A DNA stretch of 64,000 nucleotides from Calliopsis andreniformis (GCF_051401765.1 NW_027480534.1:868001-932000); one strand, 5' to 3'. Positions 12,605 to 26,340 are shown, counted from the stretch's first letter. The notes: generated by a model from the sequence alone, not told the origin. Numbers and translations are program-made.

Positions 12605-12711
12605 AGGATTGAGGATTGAGGATTGAGGATTGAGGATTGTGGATTGAGAATTGAGGATTGAGGTTTGAATATTGAGTATTGAGGATTGAAGGTTGAGGAT
12701 TGAGGATTGAG

Positions 12712-15683
12712 GATCGAGGACGGAGGATGAGGGCTGAGGGTTGGGGATTGAGGTTTGAGTTTTGAATCCCGCGAATTCAGGATATTCTATTGAGTATTGA
12801 GGATTGAGGATTGAGGATTGAGGATTGAGGATTGAGGATTGGGTATTGAGGATAGAACATTGAGGATTGAGGATTGAGGAATGAGGGTTGAGGATTGAGG
12901 ATTCAAGATTGGATATTGATGATCGAAGATTGAGGATTGAGGATTGAGGGTTGCGGACTGAGGACGAGGACTGAGGGTTGAGTATTGATGTTTGAGGTCT
13001 GAGGATTGAGGATTGGGGATCGAGAATTGAGGATTGAGGATTGTGAATTGAGGATGAGGACTGAGGGTTGAGGATTGAGGTTTGAGGAATGAGGATTGAG
13101 GATTAAGGATTGAGGATGGAGGATTGAGGATTGAGGATTGAGTATTGAAGATTGAGTATTCATGACTGAGGATTGAGGATTGAGGATTGAGGATTGAGGA
13201 TTGAGGATTGATGATTGAGTATTGAGGATTGAAGATCAAGGATTGAGGATTGAGGGTTGAACATTGAGGACTGAGTGTTGAGGGCTGAGTGACGAGAATT
13301 GATGTTTGTGGATAGAGATTTGAAGATTGCACATTGGGGATTGAGTATTGAAAACTGCGAATTGAGGATATTCTATTGAGGATTGAGGATTGACAATTGA
13401 CTGTCGAGGACTGAAGGCTGAAGACTGAGGATTCAGGATTGAGGATTCGGGTTTGAGGTTTGAGGACCGAGGATTGAGGACTGAAGATTGAGTATTGAGG
13501 ATTGAAGATTGAGGATTGAGGATTGAGGATTGAGGATTGAGGATTGAAGTTTGAGCATTGAGGATTGAAGATTGAGGATTGAGGATTGAGGGTGGAGGAT
13601 TGAGGATTGAGGATTGAAGATTGAGTATTGAGGACTGAAGATTGAGGATTGAGGATTGAGGATTGAGGGTTGAGGATAGAGGAATGAAAATTGAGTATTG
13701 AGGTTTGAAGGTTGAGGATTGAGGATTGAGGATCGAGAATGGAGGATGAGGGCTGAGGGTTTAGGATTGAGGTTTTAGTATTGAATCCTGCGAATTCAGG
13801 ATATTCTATTGAGTGTAGAGAATTGAGTATTGATGGTTGAGTATTGAGGATTGAGGGTTGAGGATTCAGGATTGAGGATTGAAGATTGAGGACTGGGTAT
13901 TGAGGATAGAACATTGAGGATTGAGGATTGAGGATTGAGGATTGAGGATTCAAGATTGAATATTGATGATTGAAGATTGAGGATTGAGGATTGAGTGTTG
14001 TGGATTGAGGACCCAGGACTGGGGGTTGAGTATTGATGTTTGAGGTCTGAGGATTGAGGATTGAGGATTGAGAATTGAGGATTGAGGATTGAGAATTGAG
14101 GATTGAGGATTGAAGATTGAGTATTGAGGATTGAAAGTTGAGGATTGAGGATTGAGGATCGAAGATTGAGGACTGAGGGTTGAGGGTTGATTGATGAGTA
14201 TTGATGTTTGTGGATTGAGATTTGAGGATTGAAGATTGGGGATTGAGTATTGAAAACTGTGAATTGAGGATATTCTATTGAGGATTGAGGATTAGGGTCG
14301 ACAATTGATTGTTGAGGACTGAGGGCTGAAGACTGAGAATTCAGGATTGAGGTTCGGGTTTGAGGTTTGAGGACTGAGGATTGAGGGTTGAGGGTTGAGG
14401 ATTGAGGATGGAGGATCGTAGAGAGAGGACTGAGTGTTGAGGATTGAGTGTTGAGAATTGATGTTTGAGGATTGAGATTTGATTATTGAATATTGTGGAT
14501 TGAGTATTGAACCATGAGAATTCAGGATATTCTATTGAGTATTGAGAATTGAGGATTGATGGTTGAGTATTGAGGATTGATGGTTGAGGGTTGTGCGTTG
14601 AATATTGAGGAGTGATGATTGAGGGTTGAGGATTGAGGATTGAGGATTGAAGATTGAGTATTGATGATTGAGTATTGAGCGCTGAGGATTGAGGACGAAG
14701 ACTGACGGTTGAGGGTTGAGGTTTGAGGATTGAGGATTGAGGATTGAGGACTGAGGATTGAGCATTGAGGATTGAAGATTAAGGACTGGGGATTGAGGGT
14801 TGAAGATTGAGTGTTAAGGATTGAGGATTGGGGATTGAGGGTCTAGGATTGGAGATTGATTATTGAGGATTGAAGATTGAGTATTGAGGATTGAGGATTT
14901 AGAATTGAGAACTGAGGATGATGACTGAGGATTGAGGATTGAGGATTGAGGATTGAAGATTGAGTATTGAGTATTCTAGATTGAGGATTGATGATTGAGA
15001 ATTGAGGATTGAGGATTGAGGATTGAATATTGAGGAGTGAGGATTGAAGATTGAGTATTGAGGATTGAAGATTGAGGATTGAGGATTGAGGATCGAGAAT
15101 GGAGAATGAGGGCTGAGGGTTGAGGATTGATGTTTGAGTATTGAATCCTGCGTATTCAGGATATTCTGTTGAGTATTGAGAATTGAGGATTGATGGTTGA
15201 GTATTGAGGATTGAGAATTGAGGATTGAGGATTGAGTATTGAAGATTGAGGATTGATGATTGAGGATTGAGGATTGAGGATTGAGGATTGAGGATTGAGT
15301 ATTGATGATTGACGATTGATGATTGAGGATTGAGGATTGAGGATTGAGGATTGAGGATTGAAGATTGTGTATTGAGGATTGAAGATTGAGGATTGGGGAT
15401 TGTGGATAGAGGATTGAGGATTGAGGATAGAACATTGAGGATTGAGGATTGAGGATTGAGGATTGAGGATTCAAGATTGAATATTGATGATTGAAGATTG
15501 AGGATTGAGGATTGAGTGTTGTGGATTGAGGACCCAGGACTGGGGGTTGAGTATTGATGGTTGAGGTCTGAGGATTGAGGATTGAGGATTGAGAATTGAG
15601 GATTGAGGATTGAGAATTGAGGATTGAGGATTGAAGATTGAGTATTGAGGATTGAAAGTTGAGGATTGAGGATTGAGGATTGA
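12712..15683. repeat. 2966-bp higher-order repeat, copy I
   Basis: Anchor order is A 12781, C 13367, A 13800, C 14269, B 14526, A 15160. The next copy repeats it at offsets of 2973 and then 2966; the 7-bp step is one heptamer lost early in copy II. The first B-type anchor of the window (AACCATGAGAATTC, 14526) lies here. The unit starts at a GATCGAGGACGGAGGATGAG stretch. Confidence 0.88.
14505..14539. repeat. B-type anchor (representative of about 17)
   Basis: AACCATGAGAATTCAGGATA leads into TTCTATTGAG. Compared with A, the left arm TCCTG is replaced by ACCATGA, so the inverted repeat is lost while GAATTC stays. Core positions: 14526, 17492, 19418, 25093, 29639, 32013, 34444, 38442, 40231, 42633, 46631, 48420, 53086, 54099, 55782, 58990, 61093. 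It is nearly always preceded by GAATATTGTGGATTGAGTA and usually sits about 280 bp after a C anchor. Confidence 0.85.
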
Positions 15684-18395
15684 GGATCGAGGACGGAGGA
15701 TGAGGGCTGAGGGTTGGGGATTGAGGTTTGAGTTTTGAATCCCGCGAATTCAGGGTATTCTATTGAGTATTGAGGATTGAGGATTGAGGATTGAGGATTG
15801 AGGATTGGGTATTGAGGATAGAACATTGAGGATTGAGGATTGAGGATTGAGGGTTGAGGATTGAGGATTCAAGATTGGATATTGATGATCGAAGATTGAG
15901 GATTGAGGATTGAGGGTTGCGGACTGAGGACGAGGACTGAGGGTTGAGTATTGATGTTTGAGGTCTGAGGATTGAGGATTGGGGATCGAGAATTGAGGAT
16001 TGAGGATTGTGAATTCAGGATGAGGACTGAGGGTTGAGGATTGAGGTTTGAGGAATGAGGATTGAGGATTAAGGATTGAGGATGGAGGATTGAGGATTGA
16101 GGATTGAGTATTGAAGATTGAGTATTCATGACTGAGGATTGAGGATTGAGGATTGAGGATTGAGGATTGAGGATTGATGATTGAGTATTGAGGATTGAAG
16201 ATCAAGGATTGAGGATTGAGGGTTGAACATTGAGGACTGAGTGTTGAGGGCTGAGTGACGAGAATTGATGTTTGTGGATAGAGATTTGAAGATTGCACAT
16301 TGGGGATTGAGTATTGAAAACTGCGAATTGAGGATATTCTATTGAGGATTGAGGATTGACAATTGACTGTCGAGGACTGAAGGCTGAAGACTGAGGATTC
16401 AGGATTGAGGATTCGGTTTTGAGGTTTGAGGACCGAGGATTGAGGACTGAAGATTGAGTATTGAGGATTGAAGATTGAGGATTGAGGATTGAGGATTGAG
16501 GATTGAGGATTGAAGTTTGAGCATTGAGGATTGAAGATTGAGGATTGAGGATTGAGGGTGGAGGATTGAGGATTGAGGATTGAAGATTGAGTATTGAGGA
16601 CTGAAGATTGAGGATTGAGGATTGAGGATTGAGGGTTGAGGATAGAGGAATGAAAATTGAGTATTGAGGTTTGAAGGTTGAGGATTGAGGATTGAGGATC
16701 GAGAATGGAGGATGAGGGCTGAGGGTTTAGGATTGAGGTTTTAGTATTGAATCCTGCGAATTCAGGATATTCTATTGAGTGTAGAGAATTGAGTATTGAT
16801 GGTTGAGTATTGAGGATTGAGGGTTGAGGATTCAGGATTGAGGATTGAAGATTGAGGACTGGGTATTGAGGATAGAACATTGAGGATTGAGGATTGAGGA
16901 TTGAGGATTGAGGATTCAAGATTGAATATTGATGATTGAAGATTGAGGATTGAGGATTGAGTGTTGTGGATTGAGGACCCAGGACTGGGGGTTGAGTACT
17001 GATGTTTGAGGTCTGAGGATTGAGGATTGAGGATTGAGAATTGAGGATTGAGGATTGAGAATTGAGGATTGAGGATTGAAGATTGAGTATTGAGGATTGA
17101 AAGTTGAGGATTGAGGATTGAGGATCGAAGATTGAGGACTGAGGGTTGAGGGTTGATTGATGAGTATTGATGTTTGTGGATTGAGATTTGAGGATTGAAG
17201 ATTGGGGATTGAGTATTGAAAACTGTGAATTGAGGATATTCTATTGAGGATTGAGGATTAGGGTCGACAATTGATTGTTGAGGACTGAGGGCTGAAGACT
17301 GAGAATTCAGGATTGAGGTTCGGGTTTGAGGTTTGAGGACTGAGGATTGAGGGTTGAGGGTTGAGGATTGAGGATGGAGGATCGTAGAGAGAGGACTGAG
17401 TGTTGAGGATTGAGTGTTGAGAATTGATGTTTGAGGATTGAGATTTGATTATTGAATATTGTGGATTGAGTATTGAACCATGAGAATTCAGGATATTCTA
17501 TTGAGTATTGAGAATTGAGGATTGATGGTTGAGTATTGAGGATTGATGGTTGAGGGTTGTGCGTTGAATATTGAGGAGTGATGATTGAGGGTTGAGGATT
17601 GAGGATTGAGGATTGAAGATTGAGTATTGATGATTGAGTATTGAGCGCTGAGGATTGAGGACGAAGACTGACGGTTGAGGCTTGAGGTTTGAGGATTGAG
17701 GATTGAGGATTGAGGACTGAGGATTGAGCATTGAGGATTGAAGATTAAGGACTGGGGATTGAGGGTTGAAGATTGAGTGTTAAGGATTGAGGATTGGGGA
17801 TTGAGGGTCTAGGATTGGAGATTGATTATTGAGGATTGAAGATTGAGTATTGAGGATTGAGGATTTAGGATTGAGAACTGAGGATGATGACTGAGGATTG
17901 AGGATTGAGGATTGAGGATTGAAGATTGAGTATTGAGTATTCTAGATTGAGGATTGATGATTGAGAATTGAGGATTGAGGATTGAGGATTGAATATTGAG
18001 GAGTGAGGATTGAAGATTGAGTATTGAGGATTGAAGATTGAGGATTGAGGATTGAGGATCGAGAATGGAGAATGAGGGCTGAGGGTTGAGGATTGATGTT
18101 TGAGTATTGAATCCTGCGTATTCAGGATATTCTGTTGAGTATTGAGAATTGAGGATTGATGGTTGAGTATTGAGGATTGAGAATTGAGGATTGAGGATTG
18201 AGTATTGAAGATTGAGGATTGATGATTGAGGATTGAGGATTGAGGATTGAGGATTGAGGATTGAGTATTGATGATTGACGATTGATGATTGAGGATTGAG
18301 GATTGAGGATTGAGGATTGAGGATTGAAGATTGTGTATTGAGGATTGAAGATTGAGGATTGGGGATTGTGGATAGAGGATTGAGGATTGAGGATT
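15684..18395. repeat. 2966-bp higher-order repeat, copy II
   Basis: Anchors at 15754 (A, core altered to GGGTATTC), 16333, 16766, 17235, 17492 and 18126 follow copy I in order and spacing. Near 18395 it leaves copy I and passes into the interior of another copy, so its last part is replaced. The altered core at 15754 is private to this copy. Confidence 0.88.
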
Positions 18396-18429
18396 GAAGA
18401 TTGAGGATTTGGGACTGAGGATTGAGGAT

Positions 18430-20331
18430 TGAGGATTGAAGTTTGGGCATTGAGGATTGAAGATTGAGGATTGAGGATTGAGGGTGGAGGATTGAGGATT
18501 GAGGATTGAAGATTGAGTATTGAGGACTGAAGATTGAGGATTGAGGATTGAGGATTGAGGATTGAGGATAGAGGAATGAAAATTGAGTATTGAGGTTTGA
18601 AGGTTGAGGATTGAGGATTGAGGATCGAGAATGGAGGATGAGGGCTGAGGGTTTAGGATTGAGGTTTTAGTATTGAATCCTGCGAATTCAGGATATTCTA
18701 TTGAGTGTAGAGAATTGAGTATTGATGGTTGAGTATTGAGGATTGAGGGTTGAGGATTCAGGATTGAGGATTGAAGATTGAGGACTGGGTATTGAGGATA
18801 GAACATTGAGGATTGAGGATTGAGGATTGAGGATTGAGGATTCAAGATTGAATATTGATGATTGAAGATTGAGGATTGAGGATTGAGTGTTGTGGATTGA
18901 GGACCCAGGACTGGGGGTTGAGTATTGATGTTTGAGGTCTGAGGATTGAGGATTGAGGATTGAGAATTGAGGATTGAGGATTGAGAATTGAGGATTGAGG
19001 ATTGAAGATTGAGTATTGAGGATTGAAAGTTGAGGATTGAGGATTGAGGATCGAAGATTGAGGACTGAGGGTTGAGGGTTGATTGATGAGTATTGATGAT
19101 TGTGGATTGAGATTTGAGGATTGAAGATTGGGGATTGAGTATTGAAAACTGTGAATTGAGGATATTCTATTGAGGATTGAGGATTAGGGTCGACAATTGA
19201 TTGTTGAGGACTGAGGGCTGAAGACTGAGGATTCAGGATTGAGGTTCGGGTTTGAGGTTTGAGGACTGAGGATTGAGGGTTGAGGGTTGAGGATTGAGGA
19301 TGGAGGATCGTAGAGAGAGGACTGAGTGTTGAGGATTGAGTGTTGAGAATTGATGTTTGAGGATTGAGATTTGATTATTGAATATTGTGGATTGAGTATT
19401 GAACCATGAGAATTCAGGATATTCTATTGAGTATTGAGAATTGAGGATTGATGGTTGAGTATTGAGGATTGATGGTTGAGGGTTGTGCGTTGAATATTGA
19501 GGATTGATGATTGAGGGTTGAGGATTGAGGATTGAGGATTGAAGATTGAGTATTGATGATTGAGTATTGAGCGCTGAGGATTGAGGACGAAGACTGACGG
19601 TTGAGGCTTGAGGTTTGAGGATTGAGGATTGAGGATTGAGGACTGAGGATTGAGCATTGAGGATTGAAGATTAAGGACTGGGGATTGAGGGTTGAAGATT
19701 GAGTGTTAAGGATTGAGGATTGGGGATTGAGGGTCTAGGATTGGAGATTGATTATTGAGGATTGAAGATTGAGTATTGAGGATTGAGGATTTAGAATTGA
19801 GAACTGAGGATGATGACTGAGGATTGAGGATTGAGGATTGAGGATTGAAGATTGAGTATTGAGCATTCTAGATTGAGGATTGATGATTGAGAATTGAGGA
19901 TTGAGGATTGAGGATTGAATATTGAGGAGTGAGGATTGAAGATTGAGTATTGAGGATTGAAGATTGAGGATTGAGGATTGAGGATCGAGAATGGAGAATG
20001 AGGGCTGAGGGTTGAGGATTGATGTTTGAGTATTGAATCCTGCGTATTCAGGATATTCTGTTGAGTATTGAGAATTGAGGATTGATGGTTGAGTATTGAG
20101 GATTGAGAATTGAGGATTGAGGATTGAGTATTGAAGATTGAGGATTGATGATTGAGGATTGAGGATTGAGGATTGAGGATTGAGGATTGAGTATTGATGA
20201 TTGACGATTGATGATTGAGGATTGAGGATTGAGGATTGAGGATTCAGGATTGAAGATTGTGTATTGAGGATTAAAGATTGAGGATTGGGGATTGTGGATA
20301 GAGGATTGAGGATTGAGGATTGAAGATTGAG
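18430..20331. repeat. 2966-bp higher-order repeat, shortened copy III (1926-bp offset)
   Basis: Anchors at 18692 (A), 19161 (C), 19418 (B) and 20052 (A) match 16766, 17235, 17492 and 18126 at a constant offset of 1926. About 1040 bp present in copies I and II, including the first A-C anchor pair, is absent. The loss spans the end of copy II and the start of copy III, as expected for unequal exchange between misaligned units. Confidence 0.85.
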
Positions 20332-21411
20332 GATTTGGGACTGAGGATTGATGATTCAGTATTGAGGATTGAAGATTGAGAGTTGAGGATTGCGGATTGA
20401 ACATTGAGGACTGAGTGTTGAGGGCTTAGTGATAAGAACTGATGTTAGTGGACAGAGATTTGAAGATTGCAGATTGAGTATTGAGTATTGAAAACTGTGA
20501 ATTGAGGATGGTCTATTGAGGATTGAGGATTGACAACTGATTGTTGAGGACTGAGTGCTGAAGATTGACGATTCAGGATTGAGGATTCAGAATTGAGGAT
20601 TGAGGACTGAGGATTGAGGATAGAAGATTGAGTATTGAGGATTGAAGATTGAGAATTGAGGATTGAGGATTCAGGAATGAGGTTTCAGGATTGAGGTTTG
20701 AGGACTGAGGATTGAGGATTGAGGAGTGAGTATTGAGGATTGAGGATTGAAGATTGAGGATTGGGTATCGAGGATTAAACATCGAGGATTGAGGATTGAG
20801 GATTGAGGATTGAAGATTGAATATTGATGATTGAAGATTTAGGATTTATGATTGAGGGTTGTGGATTGAGGACGATGTCTGACGGTTGAGGATTGAGGAT
20901 TGAGGTTTGAGGATTGAGGATTGAGGATTGAGGACTGAGGATTGAGGATTGAGGTTTGAGCATTGAGGATTGAAGATTGTGGACTGGGTATTGAGGATTG
21001 AAGATAGAGGATTAAGGATTGAGGATTGGGGATTGAGGATCTAGGATTGGAGATTGATTATTGAGGATTGAAGATTGAGGATTGAGGATTGAGGATTGAG
21101 AATTGAGAATTGAGGATGAGGACTGAGGGTTGAGGATTGAGTGATGAGAGTTGATGTTTGTGGATAGAGATTTGAAGATTGCAGATGGAGTATTGAGCAT
21201 TGAAAACTGTGAATTGAGGATATTCTATTGAGGATTGAGGATTGACAACTGATTGTTGAGGACTGAGGGCTGAAGATTGAGGATTCAGGATTGTGGATAC
21301 AGAATTGTGGTTTGAGGACTGAGGATTGAGGATTGTAGATTGGTTATTCAGGAATGAAGATTAAGGATTGAGGATTGAGGATAGAGGATTGTGTATGAGG
21401 GCTGAGGGTTG
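20332..21411. repeat. Block re-used from 11.5-12.6 kb, copy 2
   Basis: C anchors at 20507 (altered core GATGGTC) and 21219 match 11700 and 12412 at an offset of 8807. Single-base differences are sparse. The block directly follows the third copy of the 2966-bp higher-order repeat. That junction lies in plain repeat near 20331. Confidence 0.88.
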
Positions 21412-22433
21412 AGGGTTGAGGTTTGAGGACTGACGACTGAGGGTTGAGGATTGAGAATTGAGGATTGAGGATTGAGGACTGAATATTGAGGATTGGGTAT
21501 TGAGGATTGAAGAATGAGGATTGAGGATTGAGGAATGAGGATTGAGAATTCAGGATTGAGGATTGATGATTGAAGATTGAGGATTGGGGCTTGAGGATTG
21601 ACGATTGAGTATTGAGGATTGAGGATTGAGAATTGAGAATTGAGGACGAGGGCTGACGGTTGAGGATTGAGGTTTGCGGATTGAGGTTTGAGGACTGAGG
21701 ACTGAGGGTTGAGGATTGAGAATTGAGGATTGATGATTGAGGATTGAAGATTGAGGATTGGGTATTGAGGACTGAAGAATGAGGATCGTGGATTGAGGAT
21801 TGAGGATTGAGGATTGAAGATTGAGTATTGAGGATTGAATACTGACGGTTGAGGATTTAGGATTGAGGATTGAGGATTGAGGATTGAGGATTGAAGATTG
21901 AGTATTGAGGATTGAAGATTGAAGATTGAGGATTGAGGATTGAGGACTGAGGATTGAAGATTGAGGATTGGGGACTGAGTGTTGAGGGTTGAGTGATGAG
22001 GATTGATGCTTGTGGATAGAGATTTGAAGATTGCAGATAGAGCATTGTGTATTGAAACCTGCGAATTCAGGATATTCTATTGTGTATTGAGAATTGAGGA
22101 TTGATGGTTGAGTATTGAGGATTGAGAATTGAGGATTGAGGATTGAGTATTGAAGATTGAGGATTGATGATTGAGCATTGAGGATTGAGGATTGAGGATT
22201 AAGGATTGAGGATTGAAGATTGAGTATTGAGGATGGAAGGTTGAGGATTGGGGATTCAGGGTTGAGGATTGTGGATTGAGGATTGAGGATTGAGGTTTGA
22301 GCATTGAGGATTGAGGATTGAAGATTGAGTATTGAGGATTGAAGATTGAGGATTGAGGATTGAGGATCGAGGATGGAGGATGAGGGCTGAGGGTTGAGGA
22401 TTGAGGTCTGAGTATTGAATCCTGCGAATTCAG

Positions 22434-23347
22434 GATATTCTATTGAGTATTGAGAACCGAGGATTGATGGTTGAGTATTGAGGATTGAGAACTGAGGATT
22501 GAGGATTGAGTGTTGAAGATTGAGGATTGATGATTGAGGATTGTGGATTGAGGATTTAGGATTGAGGATTGAGGATTGAGAATTGAAGATTGAGTATTGA
22601 GGATGGAAAATTGAGGATTGGGTATTGAGGATTGAGGATTGAGGATTGAGGATTGAGGATTGTGGATTGAGAATTGAGGATTGAGGTTTGAATATTGAGT
22701 ATTGAGGATTGAAGGTTGAGGATTGAGGATTGAGGATCGAGGATGGAGGATGAGGGCTGAGGGTTGAGGATTGAGGTTTGAGTTTTGAATCCCGCGAATT
22801 CAGGATATTCTATTGAGTATTGAGGATTGAGGATTGATGGTTGAGTATTGAGGATTGAGAATTGAGGATTGAGGATTAAGGATTGAGGATTGGGGATTGA
22901 GGACCTGGGATTGGAGATTGTTTATTGAGGATAGAAGGTTGAGGATTGAGAATTGAGGATTGATAATTGAGAATTGAGGATGAAGACTGAGGGTTGAGGA
23001 TTGAGGTATGAGGAATGAGGATTGAGGATTGAGGATTGAGGATTGAGGATTGAGGATTGAGGATTGAGTATTGAGGAATGAAGATTGAGGATTGAAGATT
23101 GAGTATTGATGATTGAGGATTGAGGGTTGGGGATTGAGGATTCAGGTTTGAGGATGCAAGATTGAGGATTGGGGATTGATGATTGACGATTGAGGATTGA
23201 GTATTGAGGATTGAGAATTGAGGATTGAGGATTGAAGATTGAGTATTGAGGATTGAAGGTTGAGGATTGAGGATTGAGGATCGAGGATGGAGGATGAGGG
23301 CTGAGGGTTGAGGATTGAGGTCTGAGTATTGAATCCTGCGAATTCAG
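22434..23347. repeat. 914-bp repeat unit with a partial second copy
   Basis: A anchors at 22434 and 22804 recur at 23348 and 23718 at an offset of 914. Both 22434 and 23348 are followed by the unusual GAGAACCGAGGATTGATGG. A third relative with the same ACCGAGG mark begins at 6709. The second copy is cut short where the higher-order repeat copy IV takes over at about 23.7 kb. Confidence 0.75.
22804..23260. repeat. Block re-used from 7.46-7.91 kb, copy 2
   Basis: It carries the same CCCGCGAATTC anchor and the same GGACCTGGGATTGGAG stretch as 7457-7910. It also forms the second part of the 914-bp repeat that starts at 22434. Confidence 0.75.
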
Positions 23348-23647
23348 GATATTCTATTGAGTATTGAGAACCGAGGATTGATGGTTGATTATTGAGGATT
23401 GAGAATTGAGGATTGAGGACTGAGTGTTGAAGATTGAGGATTGATGATTGAGGATTGTGGATTGAGGAATTAGGATTGAGGATTGAGCATTGAGAATTGA
23501 AGATTGAGTATTGAGGGTGGAAAATAGAGAATTGGGGATTGAGGATTGAGGATTGAGGATTGAGGATTGAGGATTGTGGACTGAGAATTGAGGATTGAGG
23601 TTTGAATATTGAGTATTGAGGATTGAAGGTTGAGGATTGAGGATTGA

Positions 23648-25400
23648 GGATCGAGGACGGAGGATGAGGGCTGAGGGTTGGGGATTGATGTTTGAGTTTT
23701 GAATCCCGCGAATTCAGGATATTCTATTGAGTATTGAGGATTGAGGATTGAGGATTGAGGATTGAGGATTGGGTATTGAGGATAGAACATTGAGGATTGA
23801 GGATTGAGGATTGAGGGTTGAGGATTGAGGATTCAAGATTGGATATTGATGATTGAAGATTGAGGATTGAGGATTGAGGGTTGCGGACTGAGGACGAGGA
23901 CTGAGGGTTGAGTATTGATGTTTGAGGTCTGAGGATTGAGGATTGGGGATCGAGAATTGAGGATTGAGGATTGTGAATTGAGGATGAGGACTGAGGGTTG
24001 AGGATTGAGGTTTGAGGAATGAGGATTGAGGATTAAGGATTGAGGATGGAGGATTGAGGATTGAGGATTGAGTATTGAAGATTGAGTATTCATGACTGAG
24101 GATTGAGGATTGAGGATTGAGGATTGAGGATTGAGGATTGATGATTGTGTATTGAGGATTGAAGATCAAGGATTGAGGATTGAGGGTTGAACATTGAGGA
24201 CTGAGTGTTGAGGGCTGAGTGACGAGAATTGATGTTTGTGGATAGAGATTTGAAGATTGCACATTGGGGATTGAGTATTGAAAACTGCGAATTGAGGATA
24301 TTCTATTGAGGATTGAGGATTGACAATTGACTGTCGAGGACTGAAGGCTAAAGACTGAGGATTCAGGATTGAGGATTCGGGTTTGAGGTTTGAGGACCGA
24401 GGATTGAGGACTGAAGATTGAGTATTGAGGATTGAAGATTGAGGATTGAGGATTGAGGATTGAGGATTGAGGATTGAGGATTGAGGATTCAAGATTGAAT
24501 ATTGATGATTGAAGATTGAGGATTGAGGATTGAGTGTTGTGGATTGAGGACCCAGGACTGGGGGTTGAGTATTGATGTTTGAGGTCTGAGGATTGAGGAT
24601 TGAGGATTGAGAATTGAGGATTGAGGATTGAGAATTGAGGATTGAGGATTGAAGATTGAGTATTGAGGATTGAAAGTTGAGGATTGAGGATTGAGGATCG
24701 AAGATTGAGGACTGAGGGTTGAGGGTTGATTGATGAGTATTGATGTTTGTGGATTGAGATTTGAGGATTGAAGATTGGGGATTGAGTATTGAAAACTGTG
24801 AATTGAGGATATTCTATTGAGGATTGAGGATTAGGATCGACAATTGATTGTTGAGGACTGAGGGCTGAAGACTGAGGATTCAGGATTGAGGTTCGGGTTT
24901 GAGGTTTGAGGACTGAGGATTGAGGGTTGAGGGTTGAGGATTGAGGATTGACGATAGAGGATTGAGGATTGAGGATGGAGGATCGTAGAGAGAGGACTGA
25001 GTGTTGAGGATTGAGTGTTGAGAATTGATGTTTGAGGATTGAGGTTTGATTATTGAATATTGTGGATTGAGTATTGAACCATGAGAATTCAGGATATTCT
25101 ATTGAGTATTGAGAATTGAGGATTGATGGTTGAGTATTGAGGATTGATGGTTGAGGGTTGTGCGTTGAATATTGAGGATTGATGATTGAGGGTTGAGGAT
25201 TGAGGATTGAGGATTGAAGATTGAGTATTGATGATTGAGTATTGAGCGCTGAGGATTGAGGACGAAGACTGACGGTTGAGGCTTGAGGTTTGAGGATTGA
25301 GGATTGAGGATTGAGGACTGAGGATTGAGCATTGAGGATTGAAGATTAAGGACAGGGGATTGAGGGTTGAAGATTGAGTGTTAATGATTGAGGATTGGGG
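23648..25400. repeat. 2966-bp higher-order repeat, detached copy IV
   Basis: It opens with the same GATCGAGGACGGAGGATGAG stretch as copies I and II. Anchors are A 23718, C 24297, C 24808 and B 25093. An internal part of about 391 bp, including the middle A anchor, is missing between 24297 and 24808. A 28-bp addition (four heptamers) lies between 24808 and 25093. It is separated from copy III by about 3.3 kb of other modules. Confidence 0.82.
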
Positions 25401-25439
25401 ATTGAGGGTCTAGGATTGGAGATTGATTATTGAGGATTG

Positions 25440-26340
25440 AAGATTGAGGATTGAGGATTGAGGATTGAGGATTGAGAATTGAGAATTGAGGATGAGGACT
25501 CAGGGTTGAGGGTTGAGGTTTGAGGCACGTGGATTGAGGGTTGAGGATTGAGGACAGCTGATTGACGATTAAGCATTGAATATTGAGGATTGTTGACCGA
25601 GGATTGAGGATTGCGGATTGAGGTTTGAGAATTGAGGATTGATGTTTGAAGATCGAGTATTGAGGATTGAAGATTGAGGATTGGGGATTGAGGATTGAGG
25701 ATTGGGGATTGAGGATTGAAGATTGAGGATTAGGGACTGAGGATTGAAGATTGAGGATTGATAACTGAGGATTGGGGATTGAAGGTTGAGTATTGAGGAT
25801 TGAAAGTTGAGGATTGAGGATTGAGGATTGAGTATTGATGATGGAAGATTGAGGATTGAGGATTGAGGACTGAGGATTGAGGATTGAGGAATGAGGATTG
25901 AGCGTTGAGGATAGAGGATTGAGGACTGAGGATTGAGCATTGAGGATTGAAGATTAAGGACTGGTGATTGAGGATTGAGGATTGAGGATTGAGGATTGAA
26001 GATTGAGGACTGGGGATTGAGAATTGAAGATTGAGGGTTAAGGATTGAGGATTGGGGATTGAGAATTGAGAATTGAGGACGAGGACTGAGGGTTGAGGAT
26101 TGAGGTTTGAGGGACGAGGATAGAGGATTGAGGATTGAGGACTGAGGATTGACGATTGAGTATTGGGGATTGAGAATTGATTACAGAGGATTGAGTATTG
26201 AGGATTGAGGATTGAGTATTGAGGATTGAAGATTGAGTATTGCGGATTGAATATTGAGGATTGAGGATTGAGGATTGAGGATTGAGGATGAGGGCTGAGG
26301 GTTGAGGATTGACGTTCGAGTTTTGAATCCTGAGAATTCA
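25440..26340. repeat. Low-copy stretch of the array between the two domains
   Basis: This is still heptamer repeat, but I could not match it to another place in the window as a block. It lacks an anchor until 26342. It contains CACGTG at 25526-25531 and CAGCTG at 25555-25560, both rare here because the strand has so little C. No gene or regulatory site is supported. Confidence 0.5.

Larger units (their letters stand above)
1..26300. repeat. Left array domain, rich in A-type anchors
   Basis: This part holds about 30 of the 34 A-type anchors I could find (core TCCTGCGAATTCAGGA or a close variant). It also holds all nine copies of a TATTCTAGATTG block, near 346, 1798, 3723, 4518, 6541, 10436, 14971, 17938 and 19864. 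B-type anchors appear only from 14.5 kb onward. C-type anchors here often have the longer tail GACAATTGACTGTCGAGG, which the right domain lacks. The right limit is gradual, between about 25.4 and 26.4 kb, and is drawn by the change in anchor type. Confidence 0.75.

Noticed and set aside
12787..16919. Long minus-strand open reading frames (up to 389 codons) coding N-P-Q-S-S-I-L repeats, as a secreted, silk-like or heptad-repeat protein
   Set aside because: The open frames follow from the heptamer lacking stops on that strand in all three frames. They overlap one another in different frames, start at chance ATG in variants, end at TTA/CTA/TCA variants, and show no domain, signal peptide or codon bias apart from the repeat.
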